DNA of 59,675 nucleotides from CAYQQK01 sp964420065. Its GTDB lineage: Bacteria > Bacillota > Dethiobacteria > DTU022. Shown piece by piece: positions 17,341 to 25,948 of the stretch (positions within the stretch are counted from its first letter, which is position 1; each line of letters begins with the position of its first letter). The translations under genes were made by a program, and so were the position numbers. Where the stretch lies: the NCBI GenBank assembly GCA_964420065.1, contig CAYQQK010000011.1, positions 1-59,675 on the forward strand. The letters run 5' to 3'. The notes below the pieces were generated by a model that saw only the letters and a list, made by a program, of their open reading frames with translations, ran no database searches and was not told the DNA's origin.

Positions 17341-17369
17341 AGTATACCGCATTACCAAAAAGATGACAA
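17341..17369 (-). promoter_or_regulatory. Promoter of the atp operon
   Basis: On the minus strand TTGTCA (17364-17369) and TATACT (17341-17346) are exactly 17 nt apart. Transcription would start near 17334, about 90 nt before the atpI start codon. No other good promoter was seen inside the operon. Confidence 0.75.
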
Positions 17370-17494
17370 TGGTACGTAAGGAAAGTTGAAACTTTTGCGC
17401 CGGTTTGCCAGACGTAACCATTTACCGAACTCTTTTAATTACTATAATTCTTCAAAAATAGAGAAATTCCTACTTGTAAAATAAATTATTTGGC

Positions 17495-18496
17495 TCAGGC
17501 CCTGATTTCTTCCCGCATAAAGACGATGTAGGCGGTTGCAAAGCAGATCAAAGTAGCAGCGATCAGGCCGGCCAGGTGCGGCCAGATCAGGAGCAGGCTT
17601 TGCCCGAAAGCAAGCGGTGCATTGATGGCCCCGCGCAACTGCTCAAGCATAACCAAGCCCAGGGAGCGTACCGAAGGGGTAAGCAAGGTTACGGTGGCTT
17701 CATCGTAAAGCATATTCGGTGAAAGCCGCCCCAATCCCTGGTATAAACGGGCGTTGGCCATAACCTGGTTAATGTCGTTCGGATTGGTTACCGGAAAAAT
17801 CACATTGGCGATCATGCCGACGAAAAACAGGGCAAACAAGGAGAAAAACAACCAGAATGCTATCCCCGCCAGGGCTGAAGTGGTGGTCTGGCGAAACAAG
17901 ATCGAAAACAGGAGTGACAGGGCCAGCCAAAAGGAAATATAGATCACGCTCAAGGAAAGATAGGTCAGGATACGCAGAAATTCATCCACGGTGGGCGGCA
18001 CACCAAAAATAAGCAGGCCCAACCCGCCGGTCAAAAAACCCAATCCGAAAATGACGATCGCGATGACCGCAACCCCGGCGATAAATTTGCCGTTAATCAG
18101 CGCATCGCGGTAGATCGGCTGGGATAAGACATGGCTCAGGGTGCTCCGGTCTCGTTCTCCGCTGATGGCATCAAACCCCATCATCAGACCGATCAACGGC
18201 CCCAGAAAAGAGACAAACGTGGTAAAGGAAAAGGGTAGGGATGAACCGGCGGTGGTAAAAAGCTTTAAAAAAACAAAGTCGGTTTCCCGGCCCGGCGCCG
18301 CCGTGCGGATCGTGGTTGCCGCGATATAAAGCGAGGCCAGGCAGGCGGCGACGACGAGGATGGTTAAAATCACAAATCGTTTACCGCTGAGGTGATCGGA
18401 TACCTCCTTTTTGACCACCGCGGCCAAGCCTCGGTTTGCTTCAAAAAGGGCTTTAAACCCGTGACGGTTGTTCCCCGATGTCGCTGTTTCGATCAT
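17495..18496 (-). CDS. ABC-2 type exporter permease
   Basis: 333 residues with six membrane segments and the ABC-2 pattern GLMMGFDAISGERDRSTLSHVLSQPI. It is the membrane partner of the ATPase encoded just upstream, which it overlaps by 44 nt; the overlap is supported by a strong GGAGGAGGT site before this ATG. The cargo is unknown. With the NEW3-domain protein it forms a three-gene export cassette of a type seen in many Bacillota. Confidence 0.9.
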   Translation of the reverse strand: MIETATSGNNRHGFKALFEANRGLAAVVKKEVSDHLSGKRFVILTILVVAACLASLYIAATTIRTAAPGRETDFVFLKLFTTAGSSLPFSFTTFVSFLGPLIGLMMGFDAISGERDRSTLSHVLSQPIYRDALINGKFIAGVAVIAIVIFGLGFLTGGLGLLIFGVPPTVDEFLRILTYLSLSVIYISFWLALSLLFSILFRQTTTSALAGIAFWLFFSLFALFFVGMIANVIFPVTNPNDINQVMANARLYQGLGRLSPNMLYDEATVTLLTPSVRSLGLVMLEQLRGAINAPLAFGQSLLLIWPHLAGLIAATLICFATAYIVFMREEIRA

Positions 18497-19451
18497 GATT
18501 TACCTCCTCCCTCTGGAAGTAACGCTGATAAATGTCATCCAGCAAAAAACCCCTCAAATGCAGGTGCAGCAACCGGTATTCCGCCCCGATCAGCGCCGCC
18601 GCCAGGAGCGGGCGGATATCGGCGGTGCAGTGCAAAGTGATCATCCGACCGGCCTGTTCAAGGCCGACAACCCCTTCGAATTTCCGGCAAAGGGTTAACA
18701 GTGCTTCGTCCTGCGGCTGGGCCATGAGCTCCAGTTTCAGTTCCTGCCCCACCTGGAGCTGGTGGCCGAGCTGGTCGATTGTGCCGGAAGCGATCATCCG
18801 TCCTTTAATGAAAATACCGACCTGATCGCAAATTTCCTGTACTTGCTGGAGCAAATGGGAGGCGATCAAAATTGTTCTCTGATCTTTCACTGCCAGGTCA
18901 ACAATTAACCGCAGCAGCTCTTTTACCCCTTCCGGATCGATACCCAGCGTCGGTTCATCCATAATGATCAACGGCGGGTCTTTGACCAGCAGGTCGGCAA
19001 TGCCGAGCCGCTGGCGCATGCCGCGTGAATACTGGCCAACTTTACGATGGATCGCCTCGTGCAATCCGACCTTTTCCAGGGCATTCCCGATCCGTTTTCC
19101 CGCTTCCGGGGTCGCCAGCCCGTTCAACGCGGCGGTATACTCCAGGTTTTCCCACCCGGTCATGTCCTGGTAAAAACCGACGCTGTCCGGAAGGTAGCCG
19201 ACCTGGGATTTAACTTCCAACGGATGACGGGTCGGGTCGAGACCGTTGATCAGGGCTTTTCCGGCGGTCGGTTCTGTTAAGCCCAGCAGCATCAAGATCG
19301 TGGTTGTTTTTCCGGCGCCGTTGGGTCCCAGGAGACCGAAGATCGTCCCCTTGGTCACTTTCAAATTAAGATTATCCACGGCGGTTAAACGGCCGTAGCG
19401 CTTGGTCAGGTTTACGGTTTCAACCAGGGGCTTACCGGCTGATTCCATCAC
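18453..19451 (-). CDS. ABC transporter ATP-binding protein
   Basis: 332 residues. Walker A is GPNGAGKTT (about residue 42), the signature reads YSRGMRQRL, and Walker B is LIIMDEPTLGID. A C-terminal extension of about 100 residues follows the nucleotide-binding domain, as in NatA/CcmA-like exporter ATPases. It starts one base after the stop of the NEW3-domain gene and drives the ABC-2 permease encoded downstream. Confidence 0.93.
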   Translation of the reverse strand: MMESAGKPLVETVNLTKRYGRLTAVDNLNLKVTKGTIFGLLGPNGAGKTTTILMLLGLTEPTAGKALINGLDPTRHPLEVKSQVGYLPDSVGFYQDMTGWENLEYTAALNGLATPEAGKRIGNALEKVGLHEAIHRKVGQYSRGMRQRLGIADLLVKDPPLIIMDEPTLGIDPEGVKELLRLIVDLAVKDQRTILIASHLLQQVQEICDQVGIFIKGRMIASGTIDQLGHQLQVGQELKLELMAQPQDEALLTLCRKFEGVVGLEQAGRMITLHCTADIRPLLAAALIGAEYRLLHLHLRGFLLDDIYQRYFQREEVNHDRNSDIGEQPSRV

Positions 19452-20627
19452 TTACCGCCTCCCGTATTTCTGGAAAACCCCGTAGACCCCGGCAATCACC
19501 AGTATCACGATTACGACTCCGACCAGGCCCCATAAGGTGGATGTCTTGACGGTTACCCGAAACTCTTCCTGTTTCGTTGTCTCCTGGGCCGATGCACTCA
19601 TCGCAACCACGTAATCTCCTGCTATCGCCTTGCCGGCGGCGGTTATCGTTGCCGTAACCTGCCGGCTCTCTCCGGGATCAAGCACGGTGATCGTATCCGG
19701 ATCGAACGAAACCGACCACTGGCCCGGTGTTTGGGCGGAAAATTTGATTTCATGCAGCGGGGCGCTACCCTCATTTTTGATTTCCAGGGTTATTTTTTTA
19801 TCCCGCCCGGCCACCACGTCCGCATTGAGACGGCCGGAGGGGGTGGTCAATACGAGCTGGTAGGTTCCGCTGATGATTACTTTCAGTTCTTCAACAGCCT
19901 GCCCTGTGGTGCCGGTAGCATAGACCGGAATTGTATATTCACCCGCCTCGACGGTGGCGGCGGGGGTGATGCTGACCTCTAAATTTTTCGTTTCGCCCCC
20001 ATCAACACTGATGCTGGCGACCTGTTGTTGTTCATGTGAAGGTTTGAAACTAACCTGCCAGCCCTGGGGGATGTCGGCCCCGAGGCTGTAACCCTGTTCG
20101 TCGGTTCCGGTGTTGGTCAGTCCGAGTTTGAAAACAAAAGTGGCGTCGGATGAACCTTTGAGTTCCGAGTACTGTGCTTTCAATTTATCCTTGCCCGTTG
20201 TTGCCCGGCTTACGTTTATATTTAATTTAAGGCTGTCCACGATCTGACCGTTCAAGGAGACCGAAACGGTAACGCTGTGCACTTCTTCCGGCGCATTATC
20301 CGGTACCTGGACTTTCAAATCCGCTCTTTCCGCCGATTCTGCCTTCAAAAAGACCTGGTTAATTCTTCGCCCCTGTCCCTCCAGGGAGGCCTGCCATTCT
20401 TCCGGGCAACTGCTCAGATCCAGTTGCACGATCCGGCTTTGCAAATTATGGTTATGGATCTGTAAAGAAAAAGTGAGCAGTTCACCGGGGCCGGCGGTGA
20501 TGCCGGGGTACGTTGTGGAAAGTTCGATTCCTGCGGCGGCCGCCGCAGGCGCAGGAGCGGCAACCAACACCAGTAAAAACATGACGACGAACAGGGCCCT
20601 CAGTATGGGTAACCTTTTTCTGAACAC
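19452..20627 (-). CDS. Secreted NEW3-domain (COG1470-like) protein of the ABC cassette
   Basis: About 391 residues from a GTG at 20627, placed 7 nt after GGGAGGAG; a longer frame upstream lacks a ribosome site. It has a signal peptide (FVVMFLLVLVAAPAPAAAAA), then three or four repeated Ig-like beta domains of the NEW3 type (patterns such as LEIKNEGSAPLHEIKFSA and DPGESRQVTATITAAGKA), and a C-terminal membrane helix with a short basic tail. It probably sits outside the membrane and works with the exporter, as a substrate-binding or cell-surface partner. The exact role is unknown. Confidence 0.85.
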   Translation of the reverse strand: MFRKRLPILRALFVVMFLLVLVAAPAPAAAAAGIELSTTYPGITAGPGELLTFSLQIHNHNLQSRIVQLDLSSCPEEWQASLEGQGRRINQVFLKAESAERADLKVQVPDNAPEEVHSVTVSVSLNGQIVDSLKLNINVSRATTGKDKLKAQYSELKGSSDATFVFKLGLTNTGTDEQGYSLGADIPQGWQVSFKPSHEQQQVASISVDGGETKNLEVSITPAATVEAGEYTIPVYATGTTGQAVEELKVIISGTYQLVLTTPSGRLNADVVAGRDKKITLEIKNEGSAPLHEIKFSAQTPGQWSVSFDPDTITVLDPGESRQVTATITAAGKAIAGDYVVAMSASAQETTKQEEFRVTVKTSTLWGLVGVVIVILVIAGVYGVFQKYGRR

Positions 20628-20808
20628 TATCGATCTCCTCCCGGTAAAGTATATCATCTTAAACCGACGCATCCATATAAAAAGCGGTAAGCTTTTTCAT
20701 ATACTTTATAGCAGATTTTGATGCAAAACGAAATAGCAAATCCAGGCAAACCAAACAGATCAGGGGGCGCTTTTCTGCCGCCTCCGGATCTGACCATGGT
20801 GATCACGC

Positions 20809-20837
20809 TTGCAATAGCCGGTACTGCACCATATAAT
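20809..20837 (+). promoter_or_regulatory. Promoter of the decayed HEPN-MNT module
   Basis: TTGCAA (20809-20814) and TATAAT (20832-20837) with a 17-nt spacer, 45 nt before the ATG at 20882. The promoter appears intact although the genes behind it are broken. Confidence 0.55.
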
Positions 20838-20881
20838 GAACTTGTTCTACTGAGATCCATTACCGGGGTGATAAAATACCG

Positions 20882-21283
20882 ATGGAGCGGAGATCGGTTT
20901 TATGAGGCGGAAGGGGATCTGGAACATGCCCGGAACGATCTGAAAAATGGTTTTAACAATTGGCTTGTTTCGCAGCCCACCAGGCTGCGAAAAAAGCGGC
21001 CAAAGCAGTTTTCCATAAAAAGGGGGCCGTAGCAGGGGGGCATTCTGTTTACGATCTTTTAAAAGAACTGTCACAAATGGAAAAGGTAGGTTCAGATCTA
21101 CTCGAAGCGGGTTTTGAACTGGACAAGGCTTACATTCCTACCCGTTACCCCAACGCTCACCCCGCTGGATCACCCCGCGATCGTTATACTGCCGGTGAAG
21201 CGGCAAGGTTGATCAACCTTGCCGAAAAAGTATTGCGGTTCTGTGAAAGTTTTTATCACCCTATAACCGGAAAAAGTTATTAG
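20882..21283 (+). pseudogene. HEPN domain protein, frameshifted
   Basis: The product would start MERRS at 20882, but the frame is lost near 20897 and continues as FYEAEGDLEHARNDLKNGF in another frame. It shifts again near 20962 (one base missing in AATTGGCTTG) to ACFAAHQAAKKAAKAVFHKK and runs to the natural-looking end RFCESFYHPITGKSY at 21283. Joined together, these pieces make a COG2250-type HEPN protein, the toxin of HEPN-MNT pairs. Two separate frame breaks argue for real decay over a single sequencing error. Confidence 0.7.
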
Positions 21284-21290
21284 GCAGGTT

Positions 21291-21410
21291 CACATCGGTG
21301 CAAAGTGTTTGAACCGGGTCCTGCCTCTTTACCGGGTCGTTCTGTTCGGGTCCTACGCCAAAAACAGGTACACCGTGGCCAGCGATATCGATCAGCTCAA
21401 AAATAATATT
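21291..21410 (+). pseudogene. Minimal nucleotidyltransferase (MNT) antitoxin, truncated
   Basis: A frame from 21291 encodes LNRVLPLYRVVLFGSYAKNR followed by YTVASDID. This is the GSY...SDID active-site region of MNT antitoxins, which AMPylate and silence HEPN partners. Similarity stops right after SDID; the rest of the domain is gone and the frame runs into the ABC transporter start. With the broken HEPN gene before it, this is the relic of a type VII-like toxin-antitoxin pair. Confidence 0.65.
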
Positions 21411-21445
21411 GAACGTATGGTTGCGAATGGTGTTGTGATTTTAAC

Positions 21446-23179
21446 ATGCTCAAACGTTTTTTGAAGTATTACCGTCCGCATATGGCGCTCTTTGTCCTTG
21501 ACTTCAGTTGTGCTTTGGTCATGGCTGCGCTGGATCTGGTCTTTCCGGTGGCCGTGCAATGGATCATTGACTCGGTCCTGCCGCACCGGGATCTCACGCT
21601 TTTTTTTAAGATCTGTGCCGGATTGCTGGTCCTTTACCTGCTCAGAGCCCTGCTGGAATATATCGTGCATTACTGGGGCCATGTTCTCGGGGTGCGGATG
21701 GAATACGATATGCGTCAGGATCTGTTCGATCATATCCAGAAGCTGTCCTTTCGCTATTTTGATCATACCAAAACCGGCCATATCATGTCCCGCCTGGTGA
21801 ACGATCTGCACGAGATTTCCGAACTGGCCCACCACGGTCCCGAGGATCTGTTTATTGCACTTTTCACCTTGAGCGGCGCCTTTGTGATCATGGTGACGAT
21901 CAACTGGCAGTTAACCCTGCTTACCTTTATCCTGGTCCCGATCATGCTCTGGTTTACGATCGCCAAAAACCGGCAGATGCAGCATATATTCCGTGATGTG
22001 CGGCTCAAGGTGGCCGATATCAATGCCCGGGTTGAGGACAGCATTTCCGGGGTCCGGGTGGTCAAGTCCTTTACCAACGAACGCTACGAAATGGAGAAAT
22101 TCAGGCAAGAGAATCTCAACTTCCGGCACTCCAAACAAAGATCATACAAGGTCATGGCCGAGTTTTTTTCCGGGGTGAACCTTTTTGCCAACCTGATCAG
22201 CCTGGTGGTTGTGTTTTGCGGCGGCTTTTTTGTTTACCGGGGGCAGATTACTTTGGGGACCCTGGTCAGCTTTTTGCTTTACGTGGCCATGTTTCTACAG
22301 CCAATCCGGCGCTTCTCCGTTCTGGTCGAAACCTACCAGCAGGGCATGGCCGGGTTTCACCGCTTTGTCGAAACACTGGAGATCGAACCGGATATTGTCG
22401 ACCGGAAAAATGCCCGCCCGGCGGGACGCTTGAAGGGCGAAATTGTTTTTGATCGCGTCACCTTCAGCTATAACCGGGATAAAAATATTCTTAAAGAGAT
22501 CAGCCTGCGCATCGCTTCCGGAGAAACCGTGGCCCTGGTCGGTCCGTCCGGGGCCGGCAAGACCACGCTCTGCAACCTCATCCCCCGGTTTTATGATATC
22601 CAGGCCGGCAGTATCCGGATCGACGGTGTCGATATTCGTCATTTTCAGCAGCGCTCGCTGCGGCAAAACATCGGTATGGTGCAGCAAGACGTATTTTTGT
22701 TTACCGGCACCATCCGCGATAACATCGCCTACGGCAAACTTGACACCACCGACGCGGAAATAATGGACGCCGCGGTGAAGGCCAACGCCCACCGGTTTAT
22801 CACGGAGCTGAAGGATGGTTACGAGACCTATGCTGGCGAACGCGGGGTCATGCTCTCCGGCGGGCAGCGGCAGCGTATTGCCATTGCTCGCATCTTTCTC
22901 AAGAACCCCCCGATCTTGATCCTTGATGAGGCCACCTCGGCTCTTGACAGCGAAACCGAGGCCATGATTCAAGAGGCTCTCCACAAACTCTCCCAGGACC
23001 GCAGCACTCTTGTCATCGCCCACCGTCTGGCCACGGTCCGCCGGGCCCACCGCATCCTCGTGCTCACCGATGACGGCATCGTCGAGGAAGGCACCCACGA
23101 AGCCCTGCTGCAAAAGAACGGCCACTACGCCCGGCTCTACCTGGCCCAATTTGACGGTTTCATCCCCGACACGGCCTAG
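21446..23179 (+). CDS. ABC exporter, fused membrane and ATPase domains
   Basis: 577 residues with the MsbA/LmrA layout. Six membrane helices occupy residues 1-300, including the LVNDLHEISEL coupling region, followed by a nucleotide-binding domain with Walker A GPSGAGKTT (about 367), signature LSGGQRQRIAIA (about 470), Walker B ILILDEATSALD and H-loop IAHRLATV. It would act as a homodimer or with a partner not encoded here. The substrate (lipid, drug or peptide) cannot be inferred. Its start overlaps the tail of the MNT relic. Confidence 0.94.
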   Translation: MLKRFLKYYRPHMALFVLDFSCALVMAALDLVFPVAVQWIIDSVLPHRDLTLFFKICAGLLVLYLLRALLEYIVHYWGHVLGVRMEYDMRQDLFDHIQKLSFRYFDHTKTGHIMSRLVNDLHEISELAHHGPEDLFIALFTLSGAFVIMVTINWQLTLLTFILVPIMLWFTIAKNRQMQHIFRDVRLKVADINARVEDSISGVRVVKSFTNERYEMEKFRQENLNFRHSKQRSYKVMAEFFSGVNLFANLISLVVVFCGGFFVYRGQITLGTLVSFLLYVAMFLQPIRRFSVLVETYQQGMAGFHRFVETLEIEPDIVDRKNARPAGRLKGEIVFDRVTFSYNRDKNILKEISLRIASGETVALVGPSGAGKTTLCNLIPRFYDIQAGSIRIDGVDIRHFQQRSLRQNIGMVQQDVFLFTGTIRDNIAYGKLDTTDAEIMDAAVKANAHRFITELKDGYETYAGERGVMLSGGQRQRIAIARIFLKNPPILILDEATSALDSETEAMIQEALHKLSQDRSTLVIAHRLATVRRAHRILVLTDDGIVEEGTHEALLQKNGHYARLYLAQFDGFIPDTA

Positions 23180-23303
23180 CCGATCACTATTGCTGCAAAA
23201 GGACCTATGGCAAATATGTACACACCATTTCCCTGCCTGCCGAATTCCTTTTTCCTATCGTCTCCAATGTCCGCCAGGGTGGGCAGCCCGCCCGAGTCCG
23301 GCC

Positions 23304-23927
23304 TCACCTGTTGCTTTTTCTGTAAGTGACGGCGGTGCAAATAGCGCTGATAGAAGCAAAAGCAACGAGCACCGGGAATGCCAGCAAAGGGATCCCCCTC
23401 AGCAGCGCAAAGGGAGTTTCAAAGAGAAAGGTTTCCCAGAAACCGGCCGCTGTTTTTTCCCATAAGCCCGGTGTCTGGTAAAGCAGTTTCGGGTTCAGAA
23501 TAGCCTGGAAATTGGCATGATAGCGGGTCAGCGCTACAACCATCAATGGTAGCCAGGCGGCGGCCAGCGAGAAAAAGAAACCCGATAACCTGCGGTAGCG
23601 TCCTGCCTTTGAGGCTTGATCGGAGAAAATGTCGTCATGAGCGCAGCCGTCCAATTTTTCGAAATACTGGGTTCCTGAAGAGATGCTGCCCGCAAGATGC
23701 TCCCAGCCGCTGTCCTCGAAAAGGGTTTTGTAGTCTGCAAAGTCTGTCTTGCCTTTGAAACAACGGTAGTCAATCCGGATCACAACATCTTTTGGATCGA
23801 CACTACGGAAACGGTAGAAACCGAGGCAACTTTTATTGAACAGTGCGTAACCCCCTGCGGCCATTTCAGAAAGCCATTTTTCTTCCTTCTCGAATTTAAA
23901 AAATAGCCTGAACCTGGTGGTAGTCAT
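23304..23927 (-). CDS. DUF2812 domain-containing membrane protein
   Basis: 207 residues. The soluble N-terminal half (FRLFFKFEKEEKWLSEMAAG, then GYALFNKSCLGFYRF) is the DUF2812 domain. Two hydrophobic stretches near residues 115-135 and 175-200 place the C-terminal half in the membrane. Such genes are usually co-transcribed with a PadR regulator, as here (12-nt gap). The function is unknown; a role in envelope stress or drug response is inferred from context only. Confidence 0.82.
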   Translation of the reverse strand: MTTTRFRLFFKFEKEEKWLSEMAAGGYALFNKSCLGFYRFRSVDPKDVVIRIDYRCFKGKTDFADYKTLFEDSGWEHLAGSISSGTQYFEKLDGCAHDDIFSDQASKAGRYRRLSGFFFSLAAAWLPLMVVALTRYHANFQAILNPKLLYQTPGLWEKTAAGFWETFLFETPFALLRGIPLLAFPVLVAFASISAICTAVTYRKSNR

Positions 23928-23939
23928 GCCTTTTCCTCC

Positions 23940-24254
23940 TTAAATCGCATCTTTGGTCAGCGCAATCATATGTTCCATGCGCCGGCAGTCCTGCATCAAG
24001 ATTTTCTTCCCCCGTGTGGTGGTCTCGTAAGTTTTCCGGCGGGGGTCATCGCTTTTCACCGGGCGGATCAGTTTTTTCTTCAACAGGTTTTCAAAGGCCC
24101 CGTAAAGGGTGCCGGCTGCTACCCTGACCTGGCCCCTGCTTAACGCCTCGATCTTCTGCATCACCGCGTAGCCGTGGGATGGCTCAAGCAAAGTGAGCAG
24201 GATATAGTAGGCGGTTTCTGTCAATGGCAGCAACCTCTCCTTTTTCATTTTCAC
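23940..24254 (-). CDS. PadR family transcriptional regulator
   Basis: 104 residues. The winged helix shows the PadR pattern: TETAYYILLTLLEPSHGYAV, VAAGTLYGAFENLLKKKLI and DDPRRKTYETTTRGKKIL. The short C-terminal helix is the dimerisation arm. It is the first gene of the operon with the DUF2812 gene and probably represses its own promoter at 24285-24313. The ligand is unknown. Confidence 0.93.
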   Translation of the reverse strand: MKMKKERLLPLTETAYYILLTLLEPSHGYAVMQKIEALSRGQVRVAAGTLYGAFENLLKKKLIRPVKSDDPRRKTYETTTRGKKILMQDCRRMEHMIALTKDAI

Positions 24255-24284
24255 TCCTCCTATACAACCTCACTATATAGTCTC

Positions 24285-24313
24285 ATTGTATACAGTGTGA
24301 CTGTATATGTCAA
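24285..24313 (-). promoter_or_regulatory. Promoter and operator of the padR-DUF2812 operon
   Basis: On the minus strand TTGACA (24308-24313) and TACAAT (24285-24290) are 17 nt apart. An inverted repeat TATACA-N7-TGTATA (24289-24307) fills the spacer and touches the -10 hexamer. A dimeric repressor bound here would block RNA polymerase; the repeat resembles the ATGT/ACAT-type sites of PadR regulators. Confidence 0.7.
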
Positions 24314-24366
24314 CGGCATATCTGCGTGGAATTTTTACCTTCATGGCAGGCAAGCACATTACAGTA

Positions 24367-24394
24367 TTGTAATATTATAATAATATGGTATACT
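24367..24394 (+). promoter_or_regulatory. Promoter and operator of the arsR-selenoprotein operon
   Basis: TTGTAA (24367-24372) and TATACT (24389-24394) are 16 nt apart. A perfect 15-bp palindrome with odd centre, ATATTATAATAATAT (24372-24386), lies in the spacer. Position and symmetry suit autorepression by the ArsR-type protein encoded at 24421. Confidence 0.65.
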
Positions 24395-24420
24395 TGTATC
24401 ATCTGCAGGAGGTTGCTGAA

Positions 24421-24705
24421 GTGAAAAGCACCAAAGAGGGACTGGAAGTAATCCGGGAGAAGGTAAAGTTGTTAAAGGCACTGGCCAACCCGGTGCGCCT
24501 CTGTATTGTCCGGGAATTGATCGCCCGGGGGGAGTGCAATGTATCTTCCATGCAGCATTGTTTGGATCTTTCCCAGTCCAACGTATCGCAGCATCTGGGA
24601 CGTTTAAGAGATATCGGTATTATTCAAGGAGAGCGAAGGGGAACAGAAGTATTTTACCGTCTGATAAATGCAGAGGCTGCCGGGATTATCAAAGTGCTGT
24701 TTTAA
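24421..24705 (+). CDS. ArsR family transcriptional regulator
   Basis: About 94 residues from a GTG at 24421, chosen because GCAGGAGG lies 8 nt upstream; the longer frame from 24385 begins inside the operator. The winged helix reads KLLKALANPVRLCIVRELIA, then LDLSQSNVSQHLGRLRDIGI and GTEVFYRLIN. There is no obvious CxC metal site, although one Cys follows the first helix (CIVREL) and one lies at GECNVSS. It may sense redox state or metals and probably controls the selenoprotein and the former ccdA gene downstream. Confidence 0.92.
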   Translation: MKSTKEGLEVIREKVKLLKALANPVRLCIVRELIARGECNVSSMQHCLDLSQSNVSQHLGRLRDIGIIQGERRGTEVFYRLINAEAAGIIKVLF

Positions 24706-24784
24706 CAAGCATTGCTGCATGCCATATGTCTTCAGTAATCATGGGTTGCGTCGTGGTGAAATATACTTCTGGAAAGGAGAATCC

Positions 24785-25063
24785 GTGAAAATGATTGTTG
24801 AGTTAACCGCAGAAGCAAAGGAACACATTTTGAAAAGCAAAATGGAGGCGGTAACGGTTGATATGTCCACTTGTCGGAGTTGAAGGGGTGATTACATCAG
24901 GTCTGCCGTGAGAGCAGGCGAGCCGCAAAACAGGAATGATTACGATGAAATTTACACTGATGGAATCAAAGTTTACCTATCACGCTCCGTGGATGCCGGG
25001 CGGGTTAAAATCATTTACAGGCGCCGGCTCTTTATTGAAAGCCTGGAAGCAGTGGTTTCATGA
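24785..25063 (+). CDS. Small selenoprotein of the CC/Se-motif type, with an in-frame TGA (Sec) codon
   Basis: Start GTG at 24785, 4 nt after GGAAAGGAGA. The frame reads VKMIVELTAEAKEHILKSKM... to TCRS, then TGA at 24881-24883, and continues without interruption for 59 codons (RGDYIRSAVRAGEPQNRNDY, then YDEIYTDGIKVYLSRSV and YRRRLFIESLEAVVS) to TGA at 25061-25063. Reading the first TGA as selenocysteine gives a 92-residue protein with a C30-x-x-U33 redox motif. Its C-terminal half matches my recollection of the small CC/Se-motif (seleno)protein family. GGTCT lies 16 nt after the TGA, as in bacterial SECIS loops. Conventional gene calling would truncate it to 32 residues. The role is probably thiol/selenol redox, with the ArsR regulator and CcdA as neighbours. 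Confidence 0.8.
24881..24925 (+). promoter_or_regulatory. Putative bacterial SECIS element
   Basis: Immediately after the in-frame TGA, the sequence CATCAGGTCTGCCGTG can fold into a short hairpin with the apical loop AGGTCT, the same loop core as in E. coli fdhF. The GGTCT begins 16 nt after the TGA, near the lower end of the spacing accepted by SelB. The stem is imperfect (inner C-G, outer CA/TG plus wobble pairs). The selenocysteine machinery itself is not in this window. Confidence 0.6.
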
Positions 25064-25093
25064 ACGGGCGGCAAAGTGGAATACGGGGAGGTC

Positions 25094-25458
25094 ATGCAAA
25101 ATAATGATGTTAACATAAACCGTCCTTGCCCGGGCTGAAAACTGTGCCCGTACGGATGCGAGGTCCCCTGGGGATATTTTTGATGGGGCTTTTTTTGGGG
25201 CTGGTCGCCTCGCCCTGTGCCACACCGGTGCTGGCGGTCATGATCACCTATGTGGCCTCCAGGCAAAATCTGGCCATCGGGGGGCTCTTATTGTTTGCCT
25301 ACGGATTGGGGCAGGGAACGCCTCTTCTGGTCGCAGGTACCTTTACCGCTACCCTGAAAAACCTGCGCTCCTTCAAACGTTACAGCCCTTATATTACTTG
25401 TACCAGCGCTGCAATCCTGATCTTCATGGGGTTCTACTTTTTTCGTTTGGCCTTCTAG
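25094..25458 (+). pseudogene. CcdA-like thiol transporter, internally deleted
   Basis: A start with GGGGAGG upstream encodes MQNNDVNINRPCPG and stops. A second frame then resumes at LPGLKTVPVRMRGPLGIFLM and encodes the C-terminal half of CcdA/DsbD-like proteins, including the ASPCATPVL motif and three membrane helices, to the normal end at 25458. The first membrane half with the other active cysteine is missing. The deletion plus frame change makes this a broken gene. It would have moved reducing power across the membrane, probably for the selenoprotein or another thiol partner. Confidence 0.7.
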
Positions 25459-25948
25459 CAAAAGGCCCCGCGGATGCCCGGAAATTAATGGAGACACTCC
25501 TCAAATTATTTGATTCCCTTACAAAGTTGCCCGCCAGTTACGCCGGCCAGACCGTCTTTCACCTGCACATGTATCTTATCCTCCCGCTACCGCGGTGATG
25601 TCCCCGATCCCCGGGGCGGCATCCGCAGAATCAAAAAAGCGTGGCACCCTATCCGGGAGAGAGCGAATAGCCCTCATCACAACGCAAAACGGAAAGATGG
25701 TCCTGAACGTCGCTGCAGCATTCAAAACCTGAGCCGATCCTGAGAAAAATCACGTTTAAAGTGGAAATCAAACAGAATCTTGACAGCATTTCGGACTCGA
25801 TCGACACCGTATCCGAATGGCGTATTTCTTTGCCTACCTAAAAACCGACAAATAAGTTTTTCAAGCTCTGTGGGCAGATAACACAAAAGGAAATACGCTA
25901 GACAATAAGGAATTTAACAATACTATCTTGCAAAGGGGGGATTCTCTT
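25459..25948. other. Gene-poor stretch with coding remnants
   Basis: No intact gene is seen. Short open stretches occur, for example from ATG at 25488 (METLLKLFDSLTKLPA...) and near 25740 (RKITFKVEIKQNLDSISDSI), which look like gene debris I cannot identify. The McrB ribosome site AAAGGGGGG ends the region. Confidence 0.35.

Noticed and set aside
24881..24883. TGA as an ordinary stop of a 32-residue protein
   Set aside because: The same frame continues with conserved-looking sequence to a natural end, with a SECIS-like loop at the right distance.
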